Assembly (NCBI GenBank): GCA_964538565.1
Contig: CAZIGW010000007.1
Location: forward strand, 1 to 36,729
Origin: CAYVBN01 sp964538565
Lineage (GTDB): Bacteria > Pseudomonadota > Alphaproteobacteria > Rhizobiales > Xanthobacteraceae
Direction of reading: 5' to 3'
Length of the DNA stretch: 36,729 nt
Shown here: positions 6,874-16,764 of the stretch, in pieces
Position numbering within the stretch: the stretch's first letter is position 1
Layout of the letters: each line of letters opens with the position of its first letter
Position numbers and translations under genes: made by a program
The notes under the pieces: model-generated
The model's database searches: none
What the model was told of the DNA's origin: nothing
Seen by the model: the letters and a program-made list of their open reading frames with translations, nothing else

Positions 6874-8211
6874 GTGTCTCACATCGGTCGGCTTTCTCCC
6901 ATGGCGGCTCGCCGCGGCGGCCCGCTTGTCGGTCGTGTGCGCGTGCCGGGCGACAAGTCGATCTCCCATCGGGCCCTGATCCTCGGCGCCCTCGCGGTCG
7001 GCAGAACGCACGTCACCGGGTTGCTCGAAGGCGAGGACGTCCTCAACACCGGCCGCGTCATGCGGGCGCTCGGCGCGTGCATCGAGCGCACCGGCAAGGG
7101 TGCCTGGCAGGTGGATGGGGTCGGGGTCGGGGGATTCGCCACGCCGGCGGCGCCTCTGGATTTCGGCAATTCGGGCACCGGCTGCCGGCTGGTGATCGGG
7201 GCGGTCGCCGGCTGCCCCGTCACGGCGACCTTCGACGGCGACGCCTCGCTGCGCAAGCGGCCGATGCGCCGGGTGCTCGATCCGGTCGAGCGCATGGGCG
7301 CGCGCGTGCTCGCGGTCGCCGACGGTGGCCGGCTGCCGCTGACGCTCGCCGGCGCCCGCGATCCGATGCCGATCGTGTTCGAGCCTTCGGCGGCCTCCGC
7401 CCAGGTGAAGTCGGCGGTGCTGCTGGCGGGCCTCGCGGCGCCGGGCGAGACCGTGGTGATCGAGAAGGAGGCGACCCGCGATCATACCGAGCGAATGCTG
7501 CGGCACTTCGGCGCCCCCGTCGAGGCCGAGCCCTACGGCCCTGACGGGCGGCGCATCACCCTGCGCGGCCAGCCCGAGCTCGCCCCCGCCGACGTCATCG
7601 TCCCGGCCGATCCGTCCTCGGCGGCGTTCCCGATGGTGGCGGCGCTGATCGTGCCCGGGTCGGACGTCGTCGTCGAAGGCGTGCTCACCAATCCGCTGCG
7701 GACCGGCCTGTTCACGACCTTGCGGGAGATGGGGGCGCGCATCGAGGTCATCGAGGCGCGCAGCGAGGGCGGCGAGGACATCGCCGACCTGCGGGTGCGC
7801 GCCTCTGACCTCACGGGGGTCGACGTGCCGGCGTCGCGCGCGCCCAGCATGATCGACGAATACCCGATCCTGGCGGTGGCCGCCGCCTTCGCCGAAGGCA
7901 CCACGGTCATGCGCGGCCTCAAGGAGCTGCGAGTGAAGGAATCCGACCGCCTGGCGGCAACCGCCGACGCGTTGCGCCAGAGCGGTGTCGAGGTCGAGAT
8001 CCGGGGCGATGATCTCCTGGTGCACGGCCGCGGGCGGCCGCCCGGCGGGAGCCTGGTCAAGACCCATATGGACCATCGCATCGCCATGTCGGCGCTGGTC
8101 ATGGGGCTCGGCAGCGACAAGCCGGTCACGGTGGACGACGCCGCCTTCATCGCCACGAGCTTCCCGGACTTCGCCGGCCTGATGCGCGCACTCGGCGCCG
8201 ATTTCGCATGA
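6874..8211 (+). CDS. aroA: EPSP synthase (3-phosphoshikimate 1-carboxyvinyltransferase), class II type
   Basis: A 445-residue enzyme joining phosphoenolpyruvate to shikimate-3-phosphate, the sixth shikimate step toward aromatic amino acids. N-terminal VRVPGDKSISHRA, LLEGEDVLNTGR, LDFGNSGTGCRL (95-106), ASAQVKSAVLLAG, APSMIDEYPILAV and ELRVKESDRL are all present, and the FGN-xx-TGCRL form marks it as class II like the Agrobacterium CP4 enzyme. At the position of CP4 Ala100, linked to glyphosate tolerance, this protein has Gly101, as in sensitive enzymes. The GTG at 6874 is chosen because homologues begin MSH; an ATG at 6901 is the alternative. The stop overlaps the cmk start by ATGA, indicating translational coupling. 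Confidence 0.96.
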   Translation: MSHIGRLSPMAARRGGPLVGRVRVPGDKSISHRALILGALAVGRTHVTGLLEGEDVLNTGRVMRALGACIERTGKGAWQVDGVGVGGFATPAAPLDFGNSGTGCRLVIGAVAGCPVTATFDGDASLRKRPMRRVLDPVERMGARVLAVADGGRLPLTLAGARDPMPIVFEPSAASAQVKSAVLLAGLAAPGETVVIEKEATRDHTERMLRHFGAPVEAEPYGPDGRRITLRGQPELAPADVIVPADPSSAAFPMVAALIVPGSDVVVEGVLTNPLRTGLFTTLREMGARIEVIEARSEGGEDIADLRVRASDLTGVDVPASRAPSMIDEYPILAVAAAFAEGTTVMRGLKELRVKESDRLAATADALRQSGVEVEIRGDDLLVHGRGRPPGGSLVKTHMDHRIAMSALVMGLGSDKPVTVDDAAFIATSFPDFAGLMRALGADFA

Positions 8212-8846
8212 TCATCGCGCTCGACGGTCCAGCCGCCTCCGGCAAGGGAACCATCGGCAAGCGGCTTGCCGGACACTACGGGCTGCGTCACCTCGATACC
8301 GGGCTGCTCTACCGCGCGGTCGCCAAGGCGCTGCTCGACGACGGCGCCGGCCTCGACGATCGCGCGCGCGCCGCCGCGGCGGCGCGGAGGCTCGATCCGG
8401 CGCAATTCGACGTCAAGACGCTCAAGAGCCACGCGGTCGGCGAGGCGGCCTCGATCGTCTCGGCCTTCCCCGAGGTGCGCGCCGCCCTGGTCGATCTGCA
8501 GCGTTCGTTCGCCGCCGTGCCGCCCGGTGCGGTGCTCGACGGCCGCGACATTGGCACCGTGATCTGCCCGCACGCGGACGTGAAGATCTTCGTCGTTGCG
8601 TCACCGGAGGAGCGCGCCCGCCGGCGGGCGGCCGAAATGCGCCAGGAAGGCCATCCGGTTGAAGAAGCCGTCATCCTGGCCGACATCGTCCGCCGCGACG
8701 AGCGCGACCGCACGCGCGCCACCGCCCCGCTGCGGCCGGCCGAGGACGCGCACTTGCTCGATACGACGCATTTGGATATAGACGGCGCAGTCCGAGCCGC
8801 TGTCGACATTGTCGAAGCCGTCCGGGCGGGCCGAAGCCGCGGCTGA
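8208..8846 (+). CDS. cmk: Cytidylate kinase
   Basis: A 212-residue cytoplasmic kinase converting CMP and dCMP to the diphosphates with ATP. The N-terminal P-loop is GPAASGKGT (7-15); LDTGLLYRAVA is the nucleoside-binding segment, and LDGRDIGTVICP and SPEERARRRAAE (lid region with arginines) are conserved. The length is slightly below the usual 220-230. It starts inside the aroA stop codon (ATGA) and is followed after 205 bases by rpsA; aroA-cmk-rpsA is a common order in proteobacteria. Confidence 0.96.
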   Translation: MIIALDGPAASGKGTIGKRLAGHYGLRHLDTGLLYRAVAKALLDDGAGLDDRARAAAAARRLDPAQFDVKTLKSHAVGEAASIVSAFPEVRAALVDLQRSFAAVPPGAVLDGRDIGTVICPHADVKIFVVASPEERARRRAAEMRQEGHPVEEAVILADIVRRDERDRTRATAPLRPAEDAHLLDTTHLDIDGAVRAAVDIVEAVRAGRSRG

Positions 8847-9051
8847 CCGCGTCTTCGTCGTCGGAGGAAAAGCCCGTCCCGTTCCGCTTCTTGCGCGCAG
8901 TTTGCCGGACCTTAACCATCGTTTCGAACGCACGGTTTCTGCGCTGGCCCGCCGCACGTCCGGCGGCTGCCCCAGGTCTGCGGGACCTGTGGCCCGTGTG
9001 CCCGAAACGCCCTTCGTCCCAACCCGTCGGCGCGCCGCATCAGGAGTTTTC

Positions 9052-10764
9052 ATGGCCGTTACCACTGCCGCGCCGTCGCGCGAAGATTTCGCCAAGTTGC
9101 TCGAGGAATCGTTCGACCACGGCAACCTTCAGGAGGGGTCCGTCATCCAGGGCACCGTCGTGGCGATCGAGAAGGATCTCGCCGTCATAGACGTCGGGCT
9201 CAAGACCGAGGGTCGCGTCGCGTTGCGCGAGTTCGCCGGTCCCGGACGCCAGAGCGACCTGAAGGTCGGCGACACCGTCGAGGTCTATCTGGAGCGCGTC
9301 GAGAACGCGCTCGGCGAAGCGGTGCTCTCGCGCGACAAGGCGCGCCGGGAGGAGAGCTGGGGCAAGCTGGAGAAGGCCTTCCAGAACAACGAGAAGGTCC
9401 AGGGCATCATCTTCAATCAGGTGAAGGGCGGCTTCACGGTCGATCTCGACGGAGCGGTCGCATTCCTGCCGCGCTCGCAGGTCGACATCCGTCCGATCCG
9501 CGACGTCACCCCGCTGATGAACGTCCCGCAGCCGTTCCAGATTCTCAAGATGGACCGCCGGCGCGGCAACATCGTGGTCTCGCGCCGCACCGTGCTCGAG
9601 GAGACGCGCGCCGAGCAGCGTCAGGAGCTGGTGCAGAATCTCGAGGAAGGCCAGGTCATCGACGGCGTGGTCAAGAACATCACCGACTACGGCGCGTTCG
9701 TCGACCTCGGCGGGATCGACGGCCTGCTGCACGTCACCGACATCGCCTGGCGGCGCGTCAATCACCCCTCCGAGGTGCTCAACATCGGCCAGCAGGTGAA
9801 GGTCAAGATCATCAAGATCAACCACGAGACCCACCGCATCTCGCTCGGCATGAAGCAGCTCCAGGCCGATCCGTGGCAGGGTATCGAGGCGAAGTTCCCG
9901 GTCGGTGCGCGCTTCAAGGGCCGCGTGACCAACATCACGGACTACGGCGCCTTCGTCGAGCTCGAACCCGGCATCGAGGGGCTGATCCACGTCTCCGAGA
10001 TGTCGTGGACCAAGAAGAACGTGCATCCGGGCAAGATCGTCTCCACCTCCCAGGAGGTCGAGGTGCAGATCCTCGAGGTCGACCCGGTCAAGCGGCGCAT
10101 CTCGCTCGGCCTCAAGCAGACGATGCGCAATCCGTGGGCGGTCTTCGTCGAGAAGTATCCGCCCGGCAGCGTCATCGAAGGCGAGGTCAAGAACAAGACC
10201 GAGTTCGGCCTGTTTCTCGGCCTCGACGGCGACGTCGACGGCATGGTGCATCTCTCCGATCTCGACTGGAAGCGCCCCGGCGAAGAGGTCATCGAGGAGT
10301 TCAAGAAGGGCGACAAGGTCAAGGCGCAGGTGCTCGACGTCGACGTCGAGAAGGAGCGCATCTCGCTCGGCATCAAGCAGCTGCAGGGCGATCCCTTCGC
10401 CGAGGCCGGCGATCTCAAGAAGGGCGCGGTCGTGACCTGCGAGGTGATCGAGGTGAAGGAGACCGGACTCGAGGTCAAGATCGTCGGCACCGAGTTCACG
10501 ACCTTCATCAAGCGTTCCGAACTCGCCCGCGACCGTTCGGAGCAGCGGCCGGAGCGCTTCGCGGTCGGGCAGAAGGTGGACGCGCGCGTCACCCAGTTCG
10601 ACCGCAAGTCCCGCAAGGTCTCCGTGTCGATCAAGGCGCTCGAAGTGGCCGAGGAGAAGGAAGCCATCGCCCAGTACGGATCCTCCGATTCGGGCGCTTC
10701 GCTCGGCGACATTCTCGGTGCCGCGCTCAAGCGTGCCACCGAGAAGGGCGACAAGAAGGAATAG
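9052..10764 (+). CDS. rpsA: 30S ribosomal protein S1
   Basis: A 570-residue protein made of six S1 RNA-binding repeats, roughly at 28-95, 113-178, 197-267, 284-354, 371-441 and 455-530. S1 brings mRNA to the 30S subunit and unfolds structured leaders. Repeats 3 and 4 are the most canonical (NITDYGAFVDLGGIDGLLHV, then NITDYGAFVELEPGIEGLIH). The ATG at 9052 is preceded by AGGAG at a good distance and gives the usual N-terminus (MAVTTAAPSREDFAKLL); the frame is open further upstream to 8809 but that part is not S1-like. The 205-base leader may house a promoter or autoregulatory RNA; none was recognised. Confidence 0.97.
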   Translation: MAVTTAAPSREDFAKLLEESFDHGNLQEGSVIQGTVVAIEKDLAVIDVGLKTEGRVALREFAGPGRQSDLKVGDTVEVYLERVENALGEAVLSRDKARREESWGKLEKAFQNNEKVQGIIFNQVKGGFTVDLDGAVAFLPRSQVDIRPIRDVTPLMNVPQPFQILKMDRRRGNIVVSRRTVLEETRAEQRQELVQNLEEGQVIDGVVKNITDYGAFVDLGGIDGLLHVTDIAWRRVNHPSEVLNIGQQVKVKIIKINHETHRISLGMKQLQADPWQGIEAKFPVGARFKGRVTNITDYGAFVELEPGIEGLIHVSEMSWTKKNVHPGKIVSTSQEVEVQILEVDPVKRRISLGLKQTMRNPWAVFVEKYPPGSVIEGEVKNKTEFGLFLGLDGDVDGMVHLSDLDWKRPGEEVIEEFKKGDKVKAQVLDVDVEKERISLGIKQLQGDPFAEAGDLKKGAVVTCEVIEVKETGLEVKIVGTEFTTFIKRSELARDRSEQRPERFAVGQKVDARVTQFDRKSRKVSVSIKALEVAEEKEAIAQYGSSDSGASLGDILGAALKRATEKGDKKE

Positions 10765-10834
10765 CGATGAGGACGCGCATGATCGGCGTGCAGCGGTTGC
10801 GCCGAGACCATGCGCGGCTTCGTCGACGATCAGC

Positions 10835-10865
10835 GGGGGCCGCGGCGCGTCGCGCCGTGGCCCCC
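10835..10865 (+). terminator. Strong GC hairpin after rpsA
   Basis: GGGGGCC (10835-10841) pairs with GGCCCCC (10859-10865), and the inner bases extend the stem almost to the tip with one G-U pair. It lies 70 bases after the rpsA stop and 90 before sppA, followed by GTGTTCTGT. It probably reduces read-through; the T run is poor. Confidence 0.55.
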
Positions 10866-10955
10866 GTGTTCTGTCACGGCGGGACGGGTGTGCCCGCATT
10901 GACCGCGACGGGAGGGGGCGGCACCCTGATGCGAGAAATACGGAGGAGCTGAACG

Positions 10956-11936
10956 ATGTCGCTCGATGCCGATCAGATCGTCGACCGCCGCCGCATGCGG
11001 CGGAAGCTCACTTTCTGGCGCGTCTTCGCGGCGCTGTTTGCGATCATCGCGGTGATCGCCATCGCGGGTTTCCTGACCGGCCCGGATTTCGGTTTCGCCG
11101 AGCGCGCAGGCGATCAGATCGCCCGTATTTCCATCCGCGGCCTGATCCGTGGCGACCAGGATCGCACCGAGGCGCTCGATGAGCTTGGCAAGTCGCACGT
11201 GCGCGCCGTGATCCTGCACATCGACAGCCCCGGCGGCACCACGGCCGGCTCGGAGCAGCTGCACGATTCGTTGCGACTGCTTGCGAGCCGCAAGCCGATG
11301 GTCGTCGTCGTCGACGGCATGGCGGCCTCCGGCGCCTATATCGCGGCGATGGCCGCCGACCACATCGTGGCGCACGACACCTCGCTCGTCGGCTCGATCG
11401 GGGTGCTGTTTCAGTACCCGAACGTGAGCGATCTTCTGAAGACCCTCGGCGTCAGGGTCGAGGAGATCAAGTCGTCGCCCCTCAAGGCGGCGCCGAACGG
11501 GTTCGAGCCGACCAGCCCCGAGGCGCGCGCGGCGATCGAGTCGATCGTGATGGATTCCTATGCCTGGTTCCGTGGTCTGGTGCAGAGCCGCCGGCACCTC
11601 GAAGGCGAGGCGCTCGACCGCGTGGCCGACGGGCGGGTGTTCACCGGGCGGCAGGCGCTCGGGCTGAAGCTCGTCGACGAAATCGGCACCGAGCAGACCG
11701 CCGTCGCCTGGCTCGCCAAGGAGAAGGGGATCAACCCGAAGACGCCGGTTCGCGACTGGCGCCTGCGCTCGCGGCTGGGCGATCTCTCGTTCCTGCACCT
11801 CGGGGCGGTGGCGCTCGATGCGGTCGGACTGGGCGCATTGGCGCGGCGCATCGAGGAGTCCGGCACGGCCCAAGCGCTTGATCGACTTAATCTTGACGGT
11901 CTTCTGGCGCTTTGGCACCCTTCGCCGGCCAATTGA
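10956..11936 (+). CDS. sppA: Signal peptide peptidase SppA, S49 family
   Basis: A 326-residue membrane-anchored serine protease that degrades leftover signal peptides. One N-terminal transmembrane helix (about 22-41) follows a basic cytoplasmic tail. The S49 domain shows HIDSPGGTTAGSE (oxyanion region), the nucleophile Ser125 in DGMAASGAYIA and the general-base Lys177 in SSPLKAAPNGFEP, the Ser/Lys dyad of the short (bacterial 36K) form. GGAGGAG lies before the ATG at 10956. It lies between rpsA and ihfB, a common arrangement in alphaproteobacteria. Confidence 0.94.
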   Translation: MSLDADQIVDRRRMRRKLTFWRVFAALFAIIAVIAIAGFLTGPDFGFAERAGDQIARISIRGLIRGDQDRTEALDELGKSHVRAVILHIDSPGGTTAGSEQLHDSLRLLASRKPMVVVVDGMAASGAYIAAMAADHIVAHDTSLVGSIGVLFQYPNVSDLLKTLGVRVEEIKSSPLKAAPNGFEPTSPEARAAIESIVMDSYAWFRGLVQSRRHLEGEALDRVADGRVFTGRQALGLKLVDEIGTEQTAVAWLAKEKGINPKTPVRDWRLRSRLGDLSFLHLGAVALDAVGLGALARRIEESGTAQALDRLNLDGLLALWHPSPAN

Positions 11937-11971
11937 CCCCGTGCATCCTTGAACCGCAGGCGACCCTCTCG

Positions 11972-12259
11972 ATGATCAAGTCCGAGCTTGTCCAGCACAT
12001 CGCCGCTCAGAATCCGCACCTCTACCAGCGAGACGTCGAGAACATCGTCAATGCGATCCTCGGCGAGATCGTCGCGGCTCTGGCGCGCGGGGATCGCGTC
12101 GAACTGCGCGGCTTCGGCGCCTTCTCGGTGAAGAACCGGCCGGCGCGCACCGGGCGCAACCCGCGCACCGGCGCGCACGTGTCGGTCGAGCAGAAGTTCG
12201 TGCCGTTCTTCAAGACCGGCAAGGAAATGCGCGAGCGCCTCAACCGCGAGAGCGCCTGA
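11972..12259 (+). CDS. ihfB: Integration host factor beta subunit
   Basis: A 95-residue DNA-bending protein that pairs with IHF-alpha; it shapes promoters, replication origins and recombination sites. The start MIKSELVQHIAAQNP, the middle VELRGFGAFSVKNR and the arm RNPRTGAHVSVEQKFVPFF with the intercalating Pro are all typical; the beta rather than alpha assignment rests on the MIKSEL start and the position after rpsA/sppA. The ATG at 11972 was chosen to match family length; its binding site (GCAGG) is weak. sppA ends 35 bases upstream and lapA begins 60 bases downstream. Confidence 0.95.
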   Translation: MIKSELVQHIAAQNPHLYQRDVENIVNAILGEIVAALARGDRVELRGFGAFSVKNRPARTGRNPRTGAHVSVEQKFVPFFKTGKEMRERLNRESA

Positions 12260-12319
12260 TCCCGTTGCGGCCGCCCCGTCCGGGCATGGGCGAGGCGCGG
12301 TCCGGCAAAGAGGCCGATC

Positions 12320-12700
12320 ATGATCCGGAAGATCTTCACCGCGCTCGTCGTGGTGCCGCTCGGGATCGTGGTCGTGGCTTTGGCGGTGGTCAACCGCCAG
12401 CCGGTGACCCTCTCGCTCGATCCTTTCAGCGCCACCGCGCCGGCGCTCCAAGCGACGGTTCCGCTCTACGGGCTCGTGCTGTTGATCGCCGTCGTGGGCG
12501 TCGTGACCGGCGGCGCGGCGGCCTGGCTGCGGCAGGGCAAGTGGCGCCGCTCGGCGCGGCGGCTCGACGCGGAGGTCCGCAATCTTCGCGCCGAGAACGA
12601 CGTGCTCAAGCGCCGGCTCGGCATGAAGCAGGATCCGCGCTGGGTCGCGAGCCAGCCCGGGGCCTTCCCGGGCGGAGTCCTGCCTCCGCCGGCGGCCTGA
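12320..12700 (+). CDS. LapA/DUF1049 family two-helix membrane protein
   Basis: A 126-residue protein with two transmembrane segments (about 6-25 and 47-69) separated by a short extracytoplasmic loop (NRQPVTLSLDP) and followed by a cytoplasmic coiled coil (RRLDAEVRNLRAENDVLKRRLG) and a Pro-rich tail. This is the LapA (YciS) architecture; the E. coli protein works with LapB in controlling LPS synthesis. No lapB is present in the window, so the role here is inferred from fold only. The position directly after ihfB is the same as in E. coli and many proteobacteria, supporting the call. Confidence 0.85.
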   Translation: MIRKIFTALVVVPLGIVVVALAVVNRQPVTLSLDPFSATAPALQATVPLYGLVLLIAVVGVVTGGAAAWLRQGKWRRSARRLDAEVRNLRAENDVLKRRLGMKQDPRWVASQPGAFPGGVLPPPAA

Positions 12701-12839
12701 GCGGCGGAGTTACGTATAGCAATTCAGTGATTTGCAATGGGCGGCGCGCCCGCGGGGGCGAGGCCGGCCCTCCCTCGACCCAAGACAACCGGCCTGCGCC
12801 GATGTACAAGCACTGCCAGCAGAAGCGTGATCCCTTGCC

Positions 12840-13528
12840 ATGCCCGTGCTTGTGAAGATTTGCGGCCTGAATACCGAAGAGGCGCTCGACACCGCGCTCG
12901 AAACCGGCGCCGACATGGTCGGCTTCGTGTTCTTCGCGCCGTCGCCGCGCCATCTCGAGGCTGCAAGAGCCCGCGCGCTCGGGGCGCGCGTGCGCGGCCG
13001 TGCGCTCAAGGTGGCGCTGTCCGTCGACGCCGCCGATGATTTTCTCGCCTCCAGCATCGAGGCCTTGCGGCCCGACCTGCTGCAGCTGCACGGCGCGGAG
13101 ACGCCGGAGCGTGTCGCCGCGATCAAGGCGCGCTTCGGGCTGCCGGTGATGAAGGCGCTGGCGATCGAGCATCGCGGCGACCTTGCCCGCCTCGCCGCCT
13201 ATGCGCCGGTCGCCGATCGCATCCTGTTCGACGCGCGCGCGCCGCGCGAGGCCGACCGGCCGGGCGGCCTCGGCCGGACCTTCGACTGGCACGTGCTGGA
13301 GAATCTCGGCCCGGACATTCTTGACCGGCCGCTTCCGTTCATGCTTTCAGGCGGGCTCCACGCCGGCAATGTCGCCGAGGCCCTGAGGATCACGCGCGCC
13401 GGCGGCGTCGATGTGTCCTCCGGGGTCGAACGCGCGCCCGGCGAGAAGGACCCCGACAAGATCCGTGCCTTCGTGCGGGCCGTGCGCGAAGCGGACGACG
13501 TCAGCGCCAGGAAAGTCGCAAGCACCGC

Positions 13529-13532
<4 letters not shown>
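12840..13532 (+). CDS. trpF: Phosphoribosylanthranilate isomerase
   Basis: A 230-residue TIM-barrel enzyme catalysing the Amadori rearrangement of phosphoribosylanthranilate, the third step of tryptophan synthesis. The catalytic pair is Cys8 (VKICGL) and Asp131 (RILFDARAP); GGLGRTFDW, PFMLSGGLHAGNV and GVDVSSGVE form the phosphate-binding C-terminal loops. The gap before it (12701-12839) contains an AT-rich patch at about 12711-12738 in a very GC-rich background, a possible promoter for the trp genes, but I could not define -35 and -10 boxes. The stop overlaps the trpB start by ATGA. Confidence 0.96.
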
Positions 13533-14749
<1,217 letters not shown>

Positions 14750-14776
14750 GCGCGCGCATCGGTGGGCATTCCGCTC

Positions 14777-14833
14777 CCCTTTCTTTCCTCGCCCCGGCGG
14801 GGAAAGAAAGGGCCCGGCGCGGCCGGCGCCGGG
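14777..14833. repeat. Double hairpin between trpB and trpA
   Basis: CCCTTTCTTTCC (14777-14788) pairs perfectly with GGAAAGAAAGGG (14801-14812), with a further CGCC/GGCG inside the loop. Directly after it CCCGGCGC pairs with GCGCCGGG around a 5-base loop (14813-14833). The two stacked palindromes fill much of the gap and look like an intergenic palindromic element of the kind dispersed in alphaproteobacterial genomes, or an mRNA stability structure. The copy number in the genome is unknown from here. Confidence 0.75.
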
Positions 14834-14912
14834 CGAGGGGGAGCAACCGTCACCCCTTGTCGAGCACGCCGCTGGTCATTTCCAGCGGGTCCGACGGAGA
14901 CGGTGTCGAACC

Positions 14913-15752
14913 ATGACCACGCGCATCGATCGCCGCTTCGCCGCGCTGCGGGAGCAGGGCCGTGCGGCACTCGTCACGTTTCTGACCGCCGGCGATCCCG
15001 ACTACGAATCTTCGCTCGCGATCCTCAGGGCGCTGCCGGCCGCCGGCTGCGACGTCGTCGAGCTCGGCATGCCGTTCACCGATCCGATGGCGGACGGACC
15101 GGCGATCCAGGCCTCCTCGCATCGCGCCCTGAAGGCCGGGCAGACGATGCGCAAGACGCTCGCGATGGTGCGCGCTTTCCGCGAGGTGGACGATGCCACG
15201 CCGGTCGTGCTCATGGGCTACTACAATCCGATCTACATCTACGGGGTCGGGCGTTTTCTCGCCGACGCCAAGGCGGCCGGCGTCGACGGCCTGATCGTCG
15301 TCGACCTCCCGCCGGAAGAGGACGACGAACTGTGCCTGCCGACCTTGCGGGCGGGCCTGAGCTTCATCCGGCTTGCCACGCCGACCACCGACGACAGGCG
15401 CCTGCCGGCGGTGCTCGCCAACACGTCGGGCTTCGTCTACTACGTGTCGATCACCGGGATCACGGGCACGGCCGCGCCGGACGCCGGCAAGGTCGGCGCG
15501 GCGGTGGCGCGCATCAAGCGTCATACCGAGCTTCCGGTCGCGGTCGGCTTCGGCGTGAAGACCGCGGAGCAGGCGGCGGCGATCGCGCGCGGCGCGGATG
15601 GTGTCGTGGTCGGTTCGGCGCTGGTCGAGGCGTTGCGCCACAGTCTCGACGCCGGCGGAAAGGCGACGTCGCGCACCGTGAAATCGGTCTGCGATCTCGT
15701 CGGTGAGCTTGCCGCCGGTGTGCGCTCGGCCGGGCGCCAGGCGGCCGAGTGA
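14913..15752 (+). CDS. trpA: Tryptophan synthase alpha subunit
   Basis: A 279-residue TIM barrel that cleaves indole-3-glycerol phosphate to indole, channelled to TrpB. The catalytic residues are visible as Glu50 and Asp61 in VVELGMPFTDPMADGP; ATPTTDDRRL, YYVSITGITG and VAVGFGVKT are the phosphate-binding regions. The ATG at 14913 has GGAGACGG upstream. A 49-base gap separates it from accD, and trpA-accD-folC is the standard order in Hyphomicrobiales. Confidence 0.97.
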   Translation: MTTRIDRRFAALREQGRAALVTFLTAGDPDYESSLAILRALPAAGCDVVELGMPFTDPMADGPAIQASSHRALKAGQTMRKTLAMVRAFREVDDATPVVLMGYYNPIYIYGVGRFLADAKAAGVDGLIVVDLPPEEDDELCLPTLRAGLSFIRLATPTTDDRRLPAVLANTSGFVYYVSITGITGTAAPDAGKVGAAVARIKRHTELPVAVGFGVKTAEQAAAIARGADGVVVGSALVEALRHSLDAGGKATSRTVKSVCDLVGELAAGVRSAGRQAAE

Positions 15753-15801
15753 ATTGGGCCGCATATTCGCAACGACAACCTTGAAGGCGATGGGCTGACC
15801 G

Positions 15802-16734
15802 ATGGACACACCCATGAACTGGATCTCCAACGTGGTGCGTCCGAAGATCCGCAACTTCCTCAACCGCCGCGAGGTGCCGGAGAACCTCTGGATCAAGTGT
15901 CCGGAGAGCGGCCAACTCGTCTTCTACAAGGACGTGGAGGCGAACCAGTTCGTCATTCCGGGATCGAACTATCACATGCGCATGGGCGCGGTGGCGCGCC
16001 TCAAGTCGATGTTCGACGGCGAGACCTGGTTCGACATCGCGGTGCCGGAGGTCGTGGCCGACCCGCTCAAGTTCCGCGACGAGCGCCGTTATTCCGACCG
16101 CATCCGTGACGCGCGCGCCAAGACCGGCCTCAAGGACGCGATCAAGCTCGGCTTCGGCCGGCTCGACGGGATCCCGGTGGTGATCGGCGTGCAGGACTTC
16201 GACTTCATGGGAGGCTCGCTCGGCATGGCGGCCGGCGAGGCCGTCGTCAAGGGACTGCAGACGGCGGCGGAGAAGGGCACGCCCTACATCATGTTCGCGG
16301 CGTCCGGCGGCGCGCGCATGCAGGAGGGAATTCTCTCGCTGATGCAGCTTCCGCGCACGACCGTCGCGGTGCAGCAACTGCGCGAGGCGAGAAAGCCCTA
16401 CATCGTCGTGCTGACCAATCCGACGACCGGCGGCGTCACGGCATCCTACGCCATGCTGGGAGACGTGCACATCGCCGAGCCCGGCGCGCTCGTCGGCTTC
16501 GCCGGACCCCGCGTGATCGAGCAGACGATTCGCGAAAAGCTGCCGGAAGGATTCCAGAAGGCCGAGTATCTGCGCGATCACGGCATGGTGGACCTGGTCG
16601 TTCATCGCCACGAACTGCGCGCGACGCTCGCGCGCATCTGCCGCCTGCTGACGAAAATGCCCGCCTCCGAGCCGCGCGCGAACCTTCCGGCGCCCATTCC
16701 GATGCCGGCGCCGGGCGCCGGCGTAGAGGCTTGA
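15802..16734 (+). CDS. accD: Acetyl-CoA carboxylase carboxyltransferase beta subunit
   Basis: A 310-residue crotonase-fold subunit that with AccA moves carboxyl from biotin to acetyl-CoA, the first committed step of fatty-acid synthesis. FDFMGGSLGMAAGE, FAASGGARMQEG, NPTTGGVTASYA and GFAGPRVIEQTI are conserved. The N-terminal region that carries a four-cysteine zinc ribbon in E. coli is present (ENLWIKCPESGQLVFYKDVE) but keeps only one Cys; I recall loss of the cysteines in other Hyphomicrobiales AccD. The tail ends in a Pro-rich stretch. An ATG at 15814 (MNWISN) is an alternative start closer to homologues. Confidence 0.95.
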   Translation: MDTPMNWISNVVRPKIRNFLNRREVPENLWIKCPESGQLVFYKDVEANQFVIPGSNYHMRMGAVARLKSMFDGETWFDIAVPEVVADPLKFRDERRYSDRIRDARAKTGLKDAIKLGFGRLDGIPVVIGVQDFDFMGGSLGMAAGEAVVKGLQTAAEKGTPYIMFAASGGARMQEGILSLMQLPRTTVAVQQLREARKPYIVVLTNPTTGGVTASYAMLGDVHIAEPGALVGFAGPRVIEQTIREKLPEGFQKAEYLRDHGMVDLVVHRHELRATLARICRLLTKMPASEPRANLPAPIPMPAPGAGVEA

Positions 16735-16764
16735 CGGCGGGCGCGCCGTCATGACCGTTCCGCA

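Noticed and set aside
8809..9051. N-terminal extension of rpsA by 81 codons
   Set aside because: The extension overlaps cmk, has no S1 character, and the ATG at 9052 has AGGAG and the family N-terminus.
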